This document shows, piece after piece, positions 1-10,864 of a stretch of 64,000 nucleotides of DNA. The DNA comes from Anolis sagrei (taxonomy: Eukaryota; Chordata; Lepidosauria; Squamata; Anolidae). A program made the position numbers and the translations under genes. The notes under the pieces are model-generated. The model made no database searches and was not told the origin of the DNA. It saw only the letters and a program-made list of their open reading frames with translations. The stretch spans positions 20,905,234 through 20,969,233 of the forward strand of contig NC_090028.1 in NCBI RefSeq assembly GCF_037176765.1, read 5' to 3'. How positions within the stretch are numbered: position 1 is the first letter of the stretch; every line of letters begins with the position of its first letter.

Positions 1-50
1 CCAATGGCTATGATACTCATCTGAGGCTAAGCTAGGACACGCAAGCCTTG

Positions 51-98
<48 letters not shown>
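51..98. repeat. (AGAT)n microsatellite
   Basis: About twelve uninterrupted copies of AGAT/GATA are visible. No gene is seen in the first 160 bases. Confidence 0.95.
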
Positions 99-99
<1 letters not shown>

Positions 100-160
100 T
101 CAGGAGGGTTTTGATTATGTTTTCTTGCCCTGGTGAAGGGAGTTCTGGATGGCCTTAAGA

Positions 161-800
161 CAGCATTTCTCAACCTGGGAAGTCAAGACCCCGGGGGGGG
201 GGGGGATCACCGGGGGGGTGTCAGAAGGGTCACCAAAGACCACCAGAAAACACAGTATTTTCTGTTGGTCAAGGGGGTTCTGTGTGGGAGGTTTGGCCCA
301 ATTCCATAATTGGTGGGGTTCAGAATGCTCCTTGATTGTAGGTGAACTATAACTTCCAGTAACTACAACCCCCAAATGTCAAGGTCTATTTTCCCCAAAT
401 TCCATCTGTGTTTATATTTGGGTACATTGAGTAATTGTGCAAAGTTTGGTCCAAATCCATCATTGTTTGAGTCCACAGTGCTCTCTAGGTGTAGGTGAAC
501 TACAACTCCAAAACTCAAGGTAAATGCCCACCAAACCCTTCTAGTGTTTTCTGTTGGTCAGGGGTGTCCTGTGTGCCAAGTTTGGTTCAATTCCATTGTT
601 GGTGGAGTTCAGAATGCTCTTTGATTATAGGTGAACTATAAATCCCAGCAACTACAACTCTCAAATGACAAAATCAATTTCTTTGCATGAAGGACATACA
701 TTGGGTTGTTAGGTGTCTTGTGTCCAAATTTGGTGTCAGTTTGTCCAGTGGTTTTTGAGTTCTGTTAATCTCACAAACGAACATTACATTTATACACACG
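161..800 (+). mobile_element. hAT-type non-autonomous element, SPIN-like terminus
   Basis: It begins with a hAT-like terminus (CAGCATTTCTCAACCTGGG), followed by a G-rich stretch and a characteristic interior that alternates phrases such as 'ttctgttggtca' and 'aactacaactcc'. The same interior recurs at 49880-50430 and, reversed, at 41826-42503, so this is a dispersed family about 650-700 bp long. The right end is blurred by a CA/GA microsatellite. Assignment to hAT rests on the terminus and on the 8-bp duplication seen at the third copy. Confidence 0.7.
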
Positions 801-816
801 CACACACGCACGCACG

Positions 817-856
<40 letters not shown>
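796..856. repeat. (CA)n/(GA)n compound microsatellite
   Basis: A CA/CG-rich run passes directly into a pure GA run, just left of a SINE tail. Confidence 0.9.
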
Positions 857-861
<5 letters not shown>

Positions 862-864
862 TAT

Positions 865-1335
865 ATTACACTATTTATATTCCGCCCTTCTCACCCCACA
901 AGGGACTCAGGGTAGATCACAATGCACATGTACATGGCAAACATTCAGTGCCAATTAGACATACAACATATATAGACAGACAAAGAGGCACTTTAACATT
1001 CCAGCTTTCCGGCTTCAGGAGGGTATGCTCGATTCCGGCCACAGAGGGAGCTACTGCTTCACCATCCATTTGTGACACCGAGTCCTTCGATGGAGTATTT
1101 CCTCATTCTTCTGCATGCTTCTGGAAAGCCTTATAACATCGTAAATTGGTTAAATTAGTCTCCCTGAATAAAGCAGTACCTAAATTTCCTACTTGACAGA
1201 TGCAACTGTCTTTCAGGCTGCAAATGTCAGCAGCAAGCTACACTAATAGCCAGAAGCTCACTCCAACCCGGGCTGGCTTCAAACTCATGACCTCTCAGTC
1301 AGTAGTGATTTAATGCAGCTGGCTCTCAGCTCGCT
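865..1335 (-). mobile_element. Long tRNA-headed SINE with L2-type 3' tail
   Basis: Read on the minus strand, it starts near 1335 with a tRNA-like head (CTGTGGCGCAGCGAGCTG, then a B-box-like region). It continues through a body of about 350 bp and ends near 865 with a tail that has the 'gagtccc...gggtgagaagggcgg...ataaat' pattern shared with the L2-like LINE 3' ends elsewhere in the window. Mobilisation by L2-like machinery is inferred from that shared tail. No target duplication was identified. Confidence 0.6.
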
Positions 1336-1431
1336 GCGCCACAGCCCAGTCTAAATATGGACTATAAGTCCCAGCATTCCTAGCCAGAGAAGTCATTCAT
1401 TAGTGATGATAGGAAATATAATCTAATATTT

Positions 1432-2440
1432 TTGGAAGGCACCAAGGGACTGTTCACACAACCAAGAGCTTCATTCCTCAAGAAAAGACAAGCATCCCAG
1501 GCTCTGAGGATTACTTGCGAAGATATCTCACTGGAGCATTGCAGCACACCCAAATATCTGGGAGTCGCTCTGGACCGTGCCCTGACCTACAAGAAGCACT
1601 GCCTGAATATCAAGCAAAAAGTGGGTGCTAGAAATAATATCATATGAAAGCTGACTGGCACAATCTGGGGATCACAACCAGACACAGTGAAGACATCTGC
1701 CCTTGCGCTATGCTACTCTGTGCTGAGTATGCATGCTCAGTGTGGAACACATCTCACCATGCTAAAACAGTAGATGTGGCTCTTAATGAGACATGCCGCA
1801 TTATCATGGGGTGTCTGCGCCCTACACCACTGGAGAAATTACACTGTCTAGCCGGTATCGCACCACTTGACATCCGCCGGGAAGTAGCAACCAATAGTGA
1901 AAGGACCAAGGCAGAGACATCTCCAGCTCATCCCTTGTTTGGGTATCAGCCAGCACATCAACGACTTAAATCACGAAATAGTTTTCTAAGATTTACAGAG
2001 ACACTCGCTGGAACACCTCAGCAAGCGAGAGTCCAAAAGTGGCAGGCTCAAACCCAGAACCTCAATCAATGGCTGATACCAAATGAGAGACTCCCCCAGG
2101 GCACATAGAAAACTGGGCGACGTGGAACGCACTGAACAGACTGCGCTCTGGCACCACGAGATGCAGAGCCAACCTTAAGAAATGGGGCCACAAAGTGGAA
2201 TCCACGACATGCAAGTGTGGAGAACAGCAAACTGCAGACCACCTGCTGCAATGCAACCTAGCCCTACCACATGCACAATGGAGGACGTCCTTGCGGCAAC
2301 ACCAGAGGCACTCCAAGTGGCCAGATACTGCTTAAAGGACATTTAATCAACTACCAAGCTTGCAAACTTTGTGTTTTGTTTGTTTGTTTGTTAAAAATGC
2401 AATGCAACTGTTTGGTCTGCCCCAGACACGATAAATAAAT
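1432..2440 (+). mobile_element. Decayed LINE (I/Jockey-like group), ORF2 C-terminal part
   Basis: The translated pieces show the end of a reverse transcriptase and its C-terminal region: KYLGVALDRALTYKKHC, then ARNNI, then VDVALNETCRIIMGCLRPTP and LAGIAPLDIRRE, and then a cysteine-rich end (TRCRANLKKWG...CKCGEQQTADHLLQC). The frame shifts several times, near 1645 and again before 2100. The 3' tail runs through a Cys/His-like end to 'cacgataaataaataaa'. A second copy lies reversed at 13965-14985. The clade is a judgement from motif style; Vingi or Jockey are both possible. Confidence 0.7.
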
Positions 2441-2451
2441 AAATTCCTCAT

Positions 2452-3372
2452 CTCACCCAGCAACTCCATCTCCTCCTCAGTCCATGCTCTGCACAGTGGA
2501 CAAGAGCAGCCAAACTAGACTAGCAGTCGAATCTTACTTCAGCATGAATGATAAGACATAATCCACAGTTATGTCATCATAATTCAATATTAAAATGACA
2601 TGGTTCCTTCCTATGAAGTGCTGGGGCTTATAGTATGAGGAGGCACAAGTGCTCTCTCATTGGGAATTCTATATGCTTTTCTCTAAACTGTCAAATCAAG
2701 GATTCCATAGGATGTTTCCATGTGTCCCCTCTTCAATTTTAAACAAAAAATTTTAAGCAAAGAAGTAGCAGTGGCGCAATGGATTAAACCCTTGTGCCGG
2801 CTGAACTGTTGACCTGAAGTTTGGCGGTTGAAATCCACAAGACGGGGCGAGCTCCCATCTGTCAGCCCCAGTTCCTCATGTGGGAAATGAGAGAAGCCTC
2901 CCACAGGATGGTGATGCATCCAGGCATCTCCTGGGCAATGTCTCTGCAGACAGCCAATTCTCTCACACCAGAAGCAAATTGCAGTTTCTCAAGTTGCTTC
3001 TGACACAATAAAAAATTAAGCATTCAAAAACTGATCAGACTAGCAGGCTGAGCTTTATTGCAACTGGGGAAATGAGACAAAGACTTATGGGGCAACCAAG
3101 GGCAGCAATATCCTAGGAAGCACATGCAGGGCTGCCCCTACAATTAGATGGAAGGAGGCAGTCGCCTCAAGTGGCAGATGTTAAGAGGCAGTATCAAAAT
3201 ATTAAAAGGAAGAGGTGTGTGCTAAGCAACCCAACAATGTCCTTTAAGCCTTCAAGTGTGTTGGATTATGCCTTATCATTAGTGTTGAAGTAAGATTCAA
3301 CCGCCTGTGTTGTTGGGCTGCTCTAGTCCATAGTGTAAAAAAGCATGGACTGAGATGAGGCTGCTGAGTGAA
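2452..3372. repeat. Inverted repeat flanking a SINE
   Basis: The left arm (about 2452-2575) and the right arm (about 3254-3372) are imperfect reverse complements. The right arm reads ...ggattatgccttatcatt...gaagtaagattcaa...gcatggactgag and the left arm reversed gives closely matching text. Similarity may continue inward. The space between contains a SINE (2765-3016) and otherwise unassigned DNA. It could be a DNA transposon with long terminal inverted repeats; no transposase is visible. Confidence 0.55.
2765..3016 (+). mobile_element. tRNA-derived SINE (ACA-SINE2-like), full length
   Basis: The tRNA-like head (AGTGGCGCAATGGATTAAACC) is followed by the family body, with the shared blocks 'gagagaagcctcccacagg', 'ccaattctctcacaccag' and 'tttctcaag', and a short A-rich end after 'tgacacaata'. 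This is the most frequent SINE in the window, with copies on both strands. Confidence 0.85.
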
Positions 3373-3609
3373 ATAAGGGATGGTGTCAAAAATATGACAA
3401 ATTAACTAGGTATCTTTAATTACAAAAATGTGAGTCAAGCACTAAAAGGGTTAAATGGATGCAATAACTCAGCAAAAGCTGCAGTTCTATATAAGTAGGT
3501 GTGTCTGTAGCTTAGTAGCTGTCAGTCTGAGATAAACCTCAGTGGGAGAAAGGTCTCAGTCTGTGAAAAGGCCTCATAGTGTGAGGAAGGCCTTAGTAAG
3601 TGAGATAAG

Positions 3610-3875
3610 CCTCACAGTGTGCGGTAGGCCTCACAGTGTGCGGTAGGCCTCACAGTGTGCGGTAGGCCTCACAGTGTGAGGTAGGCCTCACAGTGTGAGG
3701 TAGGCCTCACAGTGTGAGGTAGGCCTCACAGTGTGAGGTAGGCCTCACAGTGTGAGGTAGGCCTCACAGTGTGAGGTAGGCCTCACAGTGTGAGGTAGGC
3801 CTCACAGTGTGAGGTAGGCCTCACAGTGTGAGGTAGGCCTCACAGTGTGAGGTAGGCCTCACAGTGTGAGGTAGG
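3610..3875. repeat. 19-bp palindromic tandem array, 14 units
   Basis: Fourteen units of CCTCACAGTGTGAGGTAGG with exact 19-bp spacing. The first three carry GCGG instead of GAGG and the rest are almost identical. Each unit holds the 15-bp palindrome CCTCACA-G-TGTGAGG. The array lies about 120 bp downstream of a TATA-like box in an LTR-like unit. Confidence 0.95.
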
Positions 3876-4571
3876 CCTTAGCCTATGAGAAGGACTGGTG
3901 TGAGAAGCTTTGGTGAAAGAAGCTCCAATGTTAAAGGCCTCATGTGTAAAGCTGTGTGTAAAGCTACTATGTGAAGCTCCTGTGCAATTTCGGTGTGAGG
4001 GGAGGCTCTGTGAGAGCAAAGCTGTTTATCTGTATGAGAAAGAAGCCCAGCTCGAAAGCAAAGAAGGAAGTATAAAGAATTTTGGGTTGTTGTAGGTTTT
4101 TTCGGGCTATATGGCCATGTTCTAGAGACATTCTCTCCTGACGTTTCGCCTGCATCTATGGCAAGCATAGGGATCCTCTCACTTCTGCAGGAGTCTACCG
4201 TGTACCATGCAGCGGTGGACAAGTCTACATAGGAACCACCAAATGCAGCAGCATTGCCCAAACACAAATCAAGGAACATGAAAGGCACTGCAGACTACTT
4301 CAACCAGAGAAGTCAGCCATAGCAGAGCACCTGATGAACCAACCTGGACACAGCAGATTATTTGAGAACACAGAAATGCTGGACCACTCTCACAATCACC
4401 ATGTCAGACTACACGGAGAAGCCATTGAAATCCACAAGCATGTGGACAATTTCAACAGAAAGCAGGAAACCATGAAAATGAACAAAATCTGGCTACCAGT
4501 ATTAAAAAACTCTAAAATTACAACAGCAAAACAGCAGAGGGGAAACAATCAGGGACATCTAATCACCTCTC

Positions 4572-4761
4572 CGGGGTGAGGCAGATGAGCTCCCTCTATC
4601 AGCTCCAGCTCCTCATGCGAGGACATGAGAGAAGCCTCCCACAAGTATGATAAAAACATCAAATCATCCGGATGTCCCCTAGGCAACATCCTTGCAGACA
4701 CCAATTCTCTTACACCAGAAGTGACTTGCAGTTTCTCAAGTCACTCCTGACACCACAAAAA
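4572..4761 (+). mobile_element. 5'-truncated ACA-SINE2-like insertion
   Basis: It contains the 3' two thirds of the SINE and an A tail. The flanks carry an exact 11-bp duplication, AATCACCTCTC, at 4561-4571 and 4762-4772. It interrupts the Penelope-like copy, so it is younger than that copy. Confidence 0.85.
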
Positions 4762-4935
4762 AATCACCTCTCAACAAAAGATTGCCCCAGGCACTGCCAG
4801 GCCATCAAATGCTAATCAAGGTGGTCAGTTGAAACATTCACACCTAGCTCCAGCAGACAAGAGTTCTTTGTCCCACCCTGGTCATTCCACAGATATATAA
4901 ACCCCTTTTCCTAGTTCCAACAGACCTCACTACCT

Positions 4936-4970
4936 CTGAGGATGCTTGCCAAAGATGCAGGCGAAACGTC
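4936..4970 (+). ncRNA. Hammerhead-ribozyme-like motif in Penelope-like terminus
   Basis: The core matches the hammerhead layout: CTGAGGA (CUGANGA), then a 6-bp stem II (GCTTGC paired to GCAGGC, one U-G pair), then GAAAC and GTC, where cleavage would be expected after GUC. Just outside, ACCT and AGG can start stem I. Stem III would be the palindrome ACGT, as in forms that act as dimers. Penelope-like elements are known to carry hammerhead motifs. One base between CUGANGA and stem II looks bulged, and activity is not shown. Confidence 0.6.
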
Positions 4971-5351
4971 AGGAGAGAATGCCTCTAGAACATGGCCATA
5001 TAGCCCGAAAAAACCTACAACAACCCAGCGATTCCAGCCATGAAAGCCTTTCGACAATACATAAAGAACTTTATTTGTGTTATAGAAACCTTGTTCTTGT
5101 AAACAGTGCAACCATATTATTTTACTACAAAGAAAAGCCTCCTATGGAAGAGATAACTTTGGTCTGTGTGTTTTTGTTCTTTTTAACACTTTGGGCTACT
5201 GCTGCTGGGTCACGCTGCTGCTCATAACTTACTCTGCTGTACCATTGTGAGGAGGATCTTACGTTAAAAATCCCACTCGTCCAATAGATGGAGCTTCTGG
5301 TTGTGTGACAATCTGCATCTGCTCGTATCCCCCTCTTCTGAACAACCGTAC

Positions 5352-5768
5352 AGGAAACTTTGAGAACACAGAAGTGCTGGACCACTCTCACAACCACCAT
5401 GTCAGACTACACAGAGAAGTCATTGAAATCCACAAGCATGTGGACAATTTCAACAGAAAGGAAGAAACCATGAAAATGAACAAAATCTGGCTACCAGTAT
5501 TAAAAAACTCAAAAATTACAACAGCAAAACAACAGAGGGGAAACAAACAGGCACATAAAATCACTCTCAACAAAAGATTCCCCCCAGGCACTTCCAAGCC
5601 ATTGAATGCTAATCAAGGTGATCAGCTGAAACATTCACACCTAGCCCCAGCAGACAAAAGTCCTTTGTCTCACCCTGGTCATTCCACAGATATATAAACC
5701 CATTTTTCCTACTTCCAACAGACCTCACTACCTCTGAGGATGCTTGCCATAGATGCAGGCGAAACGTC
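5352..5768 (+). mobile_element. Penelope-like element 3' fragment
   Basis: It starts inside the GIY-YIG region ('gagaacacagaagtgctgg...') and runs through the TATATAAA-like motif to a hammerhead-like core at 5734-5768. The Penelope similarity stops at GAAACGTC, and a hAT terminus (5769-5793, ending 'ggttgagaaacactg') follows directly. Confidence 0.7.
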
Positions 5769-5793
5769 CCGACCCCCAGGTTGAGAAACACTG

Positions 5794-6249
5794 AAATAAG
5801 GAGTTTGAAGATAGTGAATTAAAGAGCAGTCAGGGCTGTTTGCAATTAAGAGTCTGGCGAAGCACACGCCTTGCTAGCAAGAGAGAAGCCAAAGGTCAAC
5901 GCAATGCTTTCATGTTTGGGAGGGTTATTTAATGTTACTTCTTCCCCGTTAACTGCTGTGGAATAGCCTCGGCTTTTGTGGACCGCTTCTGGCGTATTGA
6001 AGACTGGGTTTGATCATTGCTAAGGGATTATGCTTCATGTTTTTGCCTATGGATCCTGGAAACTTTGCCTTTGCTTTTAAGTCTCTATTTTGCCTTTGGA
6101 ACTTCTGCAGCTTTATTTCTCTGTTTTGAATTTTTGCTTTTTCTCAATAAACTATAAAACTACAGCCTTGGTGTGTGTTGGCATCTTGAGCAAGGTGAAA
6201 ACTACCCTGAGTTGCGACAGCTTGAAGAAAACCAGAAGTCCTTCTTGAA
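5794..6249. other. Unassigned stretch, possible LTR remnant
   Basis: No gene is seen. A plus-strand AATAAA at about 6146 and a T-rich, pyrimidine-run structure resemble the end of an old LTR, but I found no paired copy or target duplication, so this stays unassigned. The downstream limit of the RRAD 3' UTR lies at its right edge. Confidence 0.3.
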
Positions 6250-6887
6250 ATAATCAGAATTTTTTTATTATAAAAATCTGCATGTAAACAACAACTTACA
6301 AGTTTATGAAAGTGCAAATTAATGTCAAAAGTTGTATTTGATTGACATATGTTTTTTTCCACTGAGCCAATTGCATTTTCAATGGCATCCCTCCAGCCCA
6401 CATTTAGTTTTTTTTTAAAGATTACTCTTTTCTAATATAGAGATATGTATCAAAGAGAGAAAAGTGTACGAGCCTGCGTACAAGGATTCAAGTTTTGCTC
6501 TGCAAAGGAGACATGTTTCTGGTGATACTCCCCCCCCCAATATTTAATGTCACATCATTCATTCTGGCATTTCTCCTGATGTCTAAACAGGGCAGTCTGC
6601 AAATATACACAATGAGAATGTAGGCATATAAAGCCGCTGAATTTGAAATTAGTTCAGTTGCTTGCACACACATATTGTACGAAGCTTATAAACTGGTAAC
6701 CAATGAAGACACAGTCAGCTTACTTCCAAGGCTTGGTTTGAGGAACCATAAGGCATGAAGGAGATTCTGTTTTCTCCCACTGTGTAGCTTTTGTGCTCAC
6801 TGTCTCTTTTCCCCCTTCATTCCTAACAGTTGGACACATTCACAACCCATATACACAGCATCTGGTCTAAAAAGCATAAAGCTATTT
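6250..6887 (-). other. RRAD: RRAD 3' UTR (predicted)
   Basis: This is the region downstream of the RRAD stop codon on the minus strand. It holds no recognisable repeat and contains a poly(A) signal (AATAAA on the minus strand, plus positions 6264-6269), which would give a 3' UTR of about 0.63 kb. The exact cleavage site is inferred. Confidence 0.55.
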
Positions 6888-7165
6888 TTAAAGCACTGAC
6901 AAGTCATGGCAGGACTTGGACTTGGCCTTAAATGCCATTTTCTTATTGTTCTTTGCGACCATTCTCCCCAGGAACCGCTTGGCCTTTTTGCTGATGCTTT
7001 CCCTTCTTTTTGTGTTGGACATCCGCCGGGCATTGTCTTCTTTGCTATCTTTGCGTAGCCGGATTTGCCGGACAATCCCTTCAAAAAGGTCCTTGACATT
7101 GTGATGCAGAGCTGCTGAAGTCTCAATGAATTTGCAGTCAAAGACAACAGCACAGGCGCGTCCCT
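6888..7165 (-). CDS. RRAD: RRAD coding exon 4 (last)
   Basis: Residues 209-300: the end of the G domain with the ETSA loop, a helix (NVKDLFEGIVRQIRL), the basic calmodulin-binding-type region (KKAKRFLGRMVAKN) and the terminal CHDLSVL followed by TAA at 6890-6888. The acceptor ...CTCCTTCAG/AGGGA ends at 7166, and the split codon joins G from the previous exon with AG to give Glu209. Confidence 0.95.
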
Positions 7166-10001
7166 CTGAAGGAGAGAAGGAGGATAGGAACATCAGTTAA
7201 GAACCAAAAGCCACCGGTTTGACTGAGGTTTCAGCTGATGGCCCATGAAGTTCAATGTTCAGTCAACCAAATGCCTCCTGGAAGCCCACAAGAAGGACCA
7301 GAGGCATTGCTTTCCCTCCAATCCCTCCTCCTTTTCGCCTTTGCTGGCAACTCCGGTAAGTCAGTTAGACTATGGGGGCTCTATATAGCCAAAATTAGGA
7401 TTACAAAAGAAAATCGCAATTAGTACCTAATAGATAGCTGGAAAGTTTTTTCCTCCTTACAACTCTGATTAAAATGTTTTTTATATTACTCACAAATTTA
7501 TTTTTAAATAGTTCTCTTTAGCATTTAGCTTTGCTGAAACTATGTTTGCAGTTGGGCTATTTGTTTGCAATTACTGTATATACTCGAGTATAAGCCTAGT
7601 TTTTCAGCCCCTTTTTTAGGCTGAAAAAGCTCCCCTCGGCTTATACTCGAGTCAAGGTTATTTATTATTTTACTCTGTTATTAGTATTATTTTATTACAT
7701 TTATTATTTTACTCTATTATTATTACATTTACATTATTTTGTTCTATTATTATCGCATTTATTATTTTGCTCTATTATTATTATTATTATTATTACATTT
7801 ACAGTATTTTACCCTATTATTACATTTATTATTTTAATCTAATAATTATTATTATTATTACATTTACAGTATTTTACCCTATTATTACTACATTTATTAT
7901 TTTACTCATTTATATTTACATTATTTTGCTCTATTATTATTCTATTTATTTATTGCTCTATTATTATTATTATTATTACATTTACAGTATTTTACCCTAT
8001 TATTATTATTACATTTATTATTTTAATCTATTATTAGTAGTAGTATTACATTTACAGTATTTTACCCTATTATAAAGACATTTATTATTTTACTCTATTA
8101 TTATATTTACATTATTTTGCTCTATTGTTATTATTACATTTACAGTATTTTACCCTATTATTATTATTACATTTATTATTTTAATCTATTATTATTATTA
8201 TTATTATTACATTTACAGTATTTTACCCTATTATTACTACATTTATTATTTTACTCTATTATTACTGTTTTTATTGCATTTTCATTATTTTACTATATTA
8301 TTTATATTATATTTATTATTTTAATAATAAGTACATTTATATTGAAGGAGGTTAGAATAATGGTTTAATAAGAGTTGGACAGTCTTATCTTAAATTACAG
8401 TTTTATGTAAATATTCAGAAACGTTTAGCCTATTAATGACTCAATTAAAGTAATTTTATTGGTATCTATTTTTATTTTGAAATTGACCCATATTGGATGC
8501 ATTTCCCACCCTCGGCTTATACTCGAGTCAATACGTTTTCCCAGTTTTTTGTGATAAAATTAGGTGCCTTGGCTTATATTCAGCTCAGCTTATACTCGAG
8601 TATATATGAGTATGTTTCTTTATTTAAGCAGCATATAGAAAAGTTACTGGGGGAAAAAACAGGCCACAATCCAGAAGTCCTGCAAAAAGATTTGCCTCTA
8701 TTTTGCCGTCATGGCTATTCACTGTACATACATTTCTCTCTATCCTTTAAAGACATATAAGCAGTAGGTACCGCATTTTGCAACACTGAATTATACACAC
8801 ATATATAGTGTATGTGTTGTCGAAGGCTTTCTTGGCCAGAATTACTGGGTTGCTGCGAGTTTTCTGGGCTGTATGGCCACGTTCCAGAAGCATTATCTCC
8901 CAACAATTTTGCTCATGTTCATGGTTTCTTCCTTTCTGTTGTGGATTTCAATCACAGCCAGCTAACACCTCCAGACAAAAGATTCCCCCAGGCAGCAATC
9001 AGCCAGGCCTTGAAGCAGCACTAATCAAAGTGGCCAATTGCAACATTCACACTGGCTTCAAGCAGACAAGAGTTCTTTCTCCCACCCTGGACATTCCAGA
9101 GATATATAAACCTCACTTGCCTAGTTTTGAACAGACCTCACAACCTCTGAAGATGACTGCTATAGATGTGGGAAAAATGTCAAGAGAGAATACTTCTAGA
9201 ACATGGCCATACAGCCTGGAAAACTCAAAGCAAACCATACATAGTGTGTTTGGGGTTGTTTTAGCCTTCTCCTAAAACCTAACACCTGAATAATTATTTT
9301 ATTCTTTAGAATTATTAGGGAGGGATGAAAGGAACCAAATAGTATTCCACCTTTTAAAATGTAAGCTGCCAGGAGAGTAGTATTTAAGTGAGCGTCGCTT
9401 ATTTTGATGATACAAACCTGGTTCTCATAAGTACAAATATTCTCTAGCTTCTCTTTACCCAGAGCCAACATGACGGGGAAGTGATCCTGTTCGGGCACAG
9501 TGTTCTCAGGACAAGGAGAGCCATGGTCCTATGCTTGCAAAACCCCACCAACCCAAATGTAAATCTGCCCCACATCTGAGTTTACATTGCTGTAGCTTCT
9601 CTTACCATCTACAGAGACTTCCCGTGATCGGACAAGATCGCTTTTATTTCCTACAAGGATGATAGGGATATCTTCCGTTTGCCTTGCTCTTCGCAGCTGA
9701 ATTCGTAGCTCAGAGGCTTTCTCAAAGCTGACTTTGTCTGTCACTGAGTACACAATAATGTAAGCATCCCCCATTTTCATGCAGTGGTTCTGAAGCCATT
9801 GGTTATCGTCCTAAAGCGAAAAAGAGGAATGAAGACCATTGCAATTAAGATTCCTTTTATTTTTAGATGTTCTGTTTTTAAAAGAAGAGCATTTTCCAAT
9901 CTATGCACCACTGTTTTCTTGCACTGTTAGTATTACTTTTAATTTCTTCTGTCACTCTTTGAATTTCTTTTGAATGTAATGGTATGTTTTAGTGGCCAGA
10001 A

Positions 10002-10049
<48 letters not shown>

Positions 10050-10831
10050 CATCTATATTTATACCCTGCTCTTTTCACCCTGAAGGGGACTCAGAGCGGC
10101 TTACAGATTATGGCAAAGTTCAATGCCTCATTATACATACAAATAATAAATATAACTTATCAAATTATAAAACAGTTAAAACATACAAATGCAATAAAAC
10201 AGATTAAAACATAGTTTCCCAATCACTCTCCCCCCACAGGCCAAACAAAAGCCTTATGCATTATGTGGTCTTATGCATTATTACCATGGGGTAAAGAGAT
10301 ATAAGGTGCCAGTCTAGAAGGCTAAAGGATTAGGATACAGGTGCAAAACAATCTTTAAGATACTACAAATCTTCCACTTATAATAATAATAATAATAATA
10401 ATAATAATTTTTATTTATACCCCACTACCATCTCCCCACGGGACTCGGTGTGGCTTACATGAGGCCAAGCCCACAATACATCAATAAACAAAGGCAATAA
10501 CAAAACAATCAATACAAAACAGTTAAAATAAATGTCATAAATAAAAAATAAACAATAACAGTCACACACAAGCATTTAAAAACCTATGGCCAGGCCAAAT
10601 GTAATAATTTAAAATTTAAAAAATAATGCTAGGCATGAACAAGGTAGGATATAAATGGGATAGGGTTTTCAAAGAGAGATGAGGGTGAGCAGGCAATCCT
10701 AAATCTGTGTTAAAGTGCATTTTGAGGGCATTTCACTGAGAGTTTTCCTTATTCTGGGAAGGCACACTGGAACAACCACGTTTTCAGGCTCCTCCTAAAG
10801 ACTGCCAGAATTGGGGCATTTCTGATTTTGG

Positions 10832-10864
<33 letters not shown>

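Larger units (their letters stand above)
4083..5060 (+). mobile_element. Penelope-like element copy with inverted head
   Basis: The copy begins with a reversed piece of its own terminal region (about 4083-4170). It then carries a plus-strand GIY-YIG endonuclease C-terminal region (motifs AGVYR, YIGTT, IKEHERH, SAIAEHL, HVDNFNRK) and ends with a terminal region holding a TATATAAA-like motif and a hammerhead-like motif. It is flanked by near-identical 11-bp duplications (ATAAAGAATTT at 4072-4082, ATAAAGAACTT at 5061-5071). A SINE has inserted into it at 4572-4761. It is a partial, fossil copy. Confidence 0.75.
3380..5310 (+). mobile_element. LTR-like fossil interrupted by a Penelope-like element
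   Basis: A TATA-like box (TCTATATAAG near 3489) is followed by a GA-rich leader with a 19-bp array. The unit then resumes after the Penelope-like insertion with 'actttatttgtgttatagaaa...aaagaaaagcctcctatgg'. Reverse-strand sequence near 58084-58350 is a second copy without the insertion or the array expansion, which supports a dispersed LTR-like family. Exact ends and the superfamily are uncertain. It is an old, broken copy. Confidence 0.4.

Noticed and set aside
3610-3875. CRISPR-like regular repeats
   Set aside because: Units are head-to-tail with no spacers, in a vertebrate genome; it is a minisatellite.
6797-7153. A 118-codon frame overlapping the last RRAD exon
   Set aside because: It is a different reading frame of the same exon and runs into the 3' UTR; the 6888-7165 frame carries the conserved motifs.
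7767-8368. Open frames rich in Tyr/Ile/Leu
   Set aside because: They are translations of the ATT array inside a DNA element, with no real protein composition.
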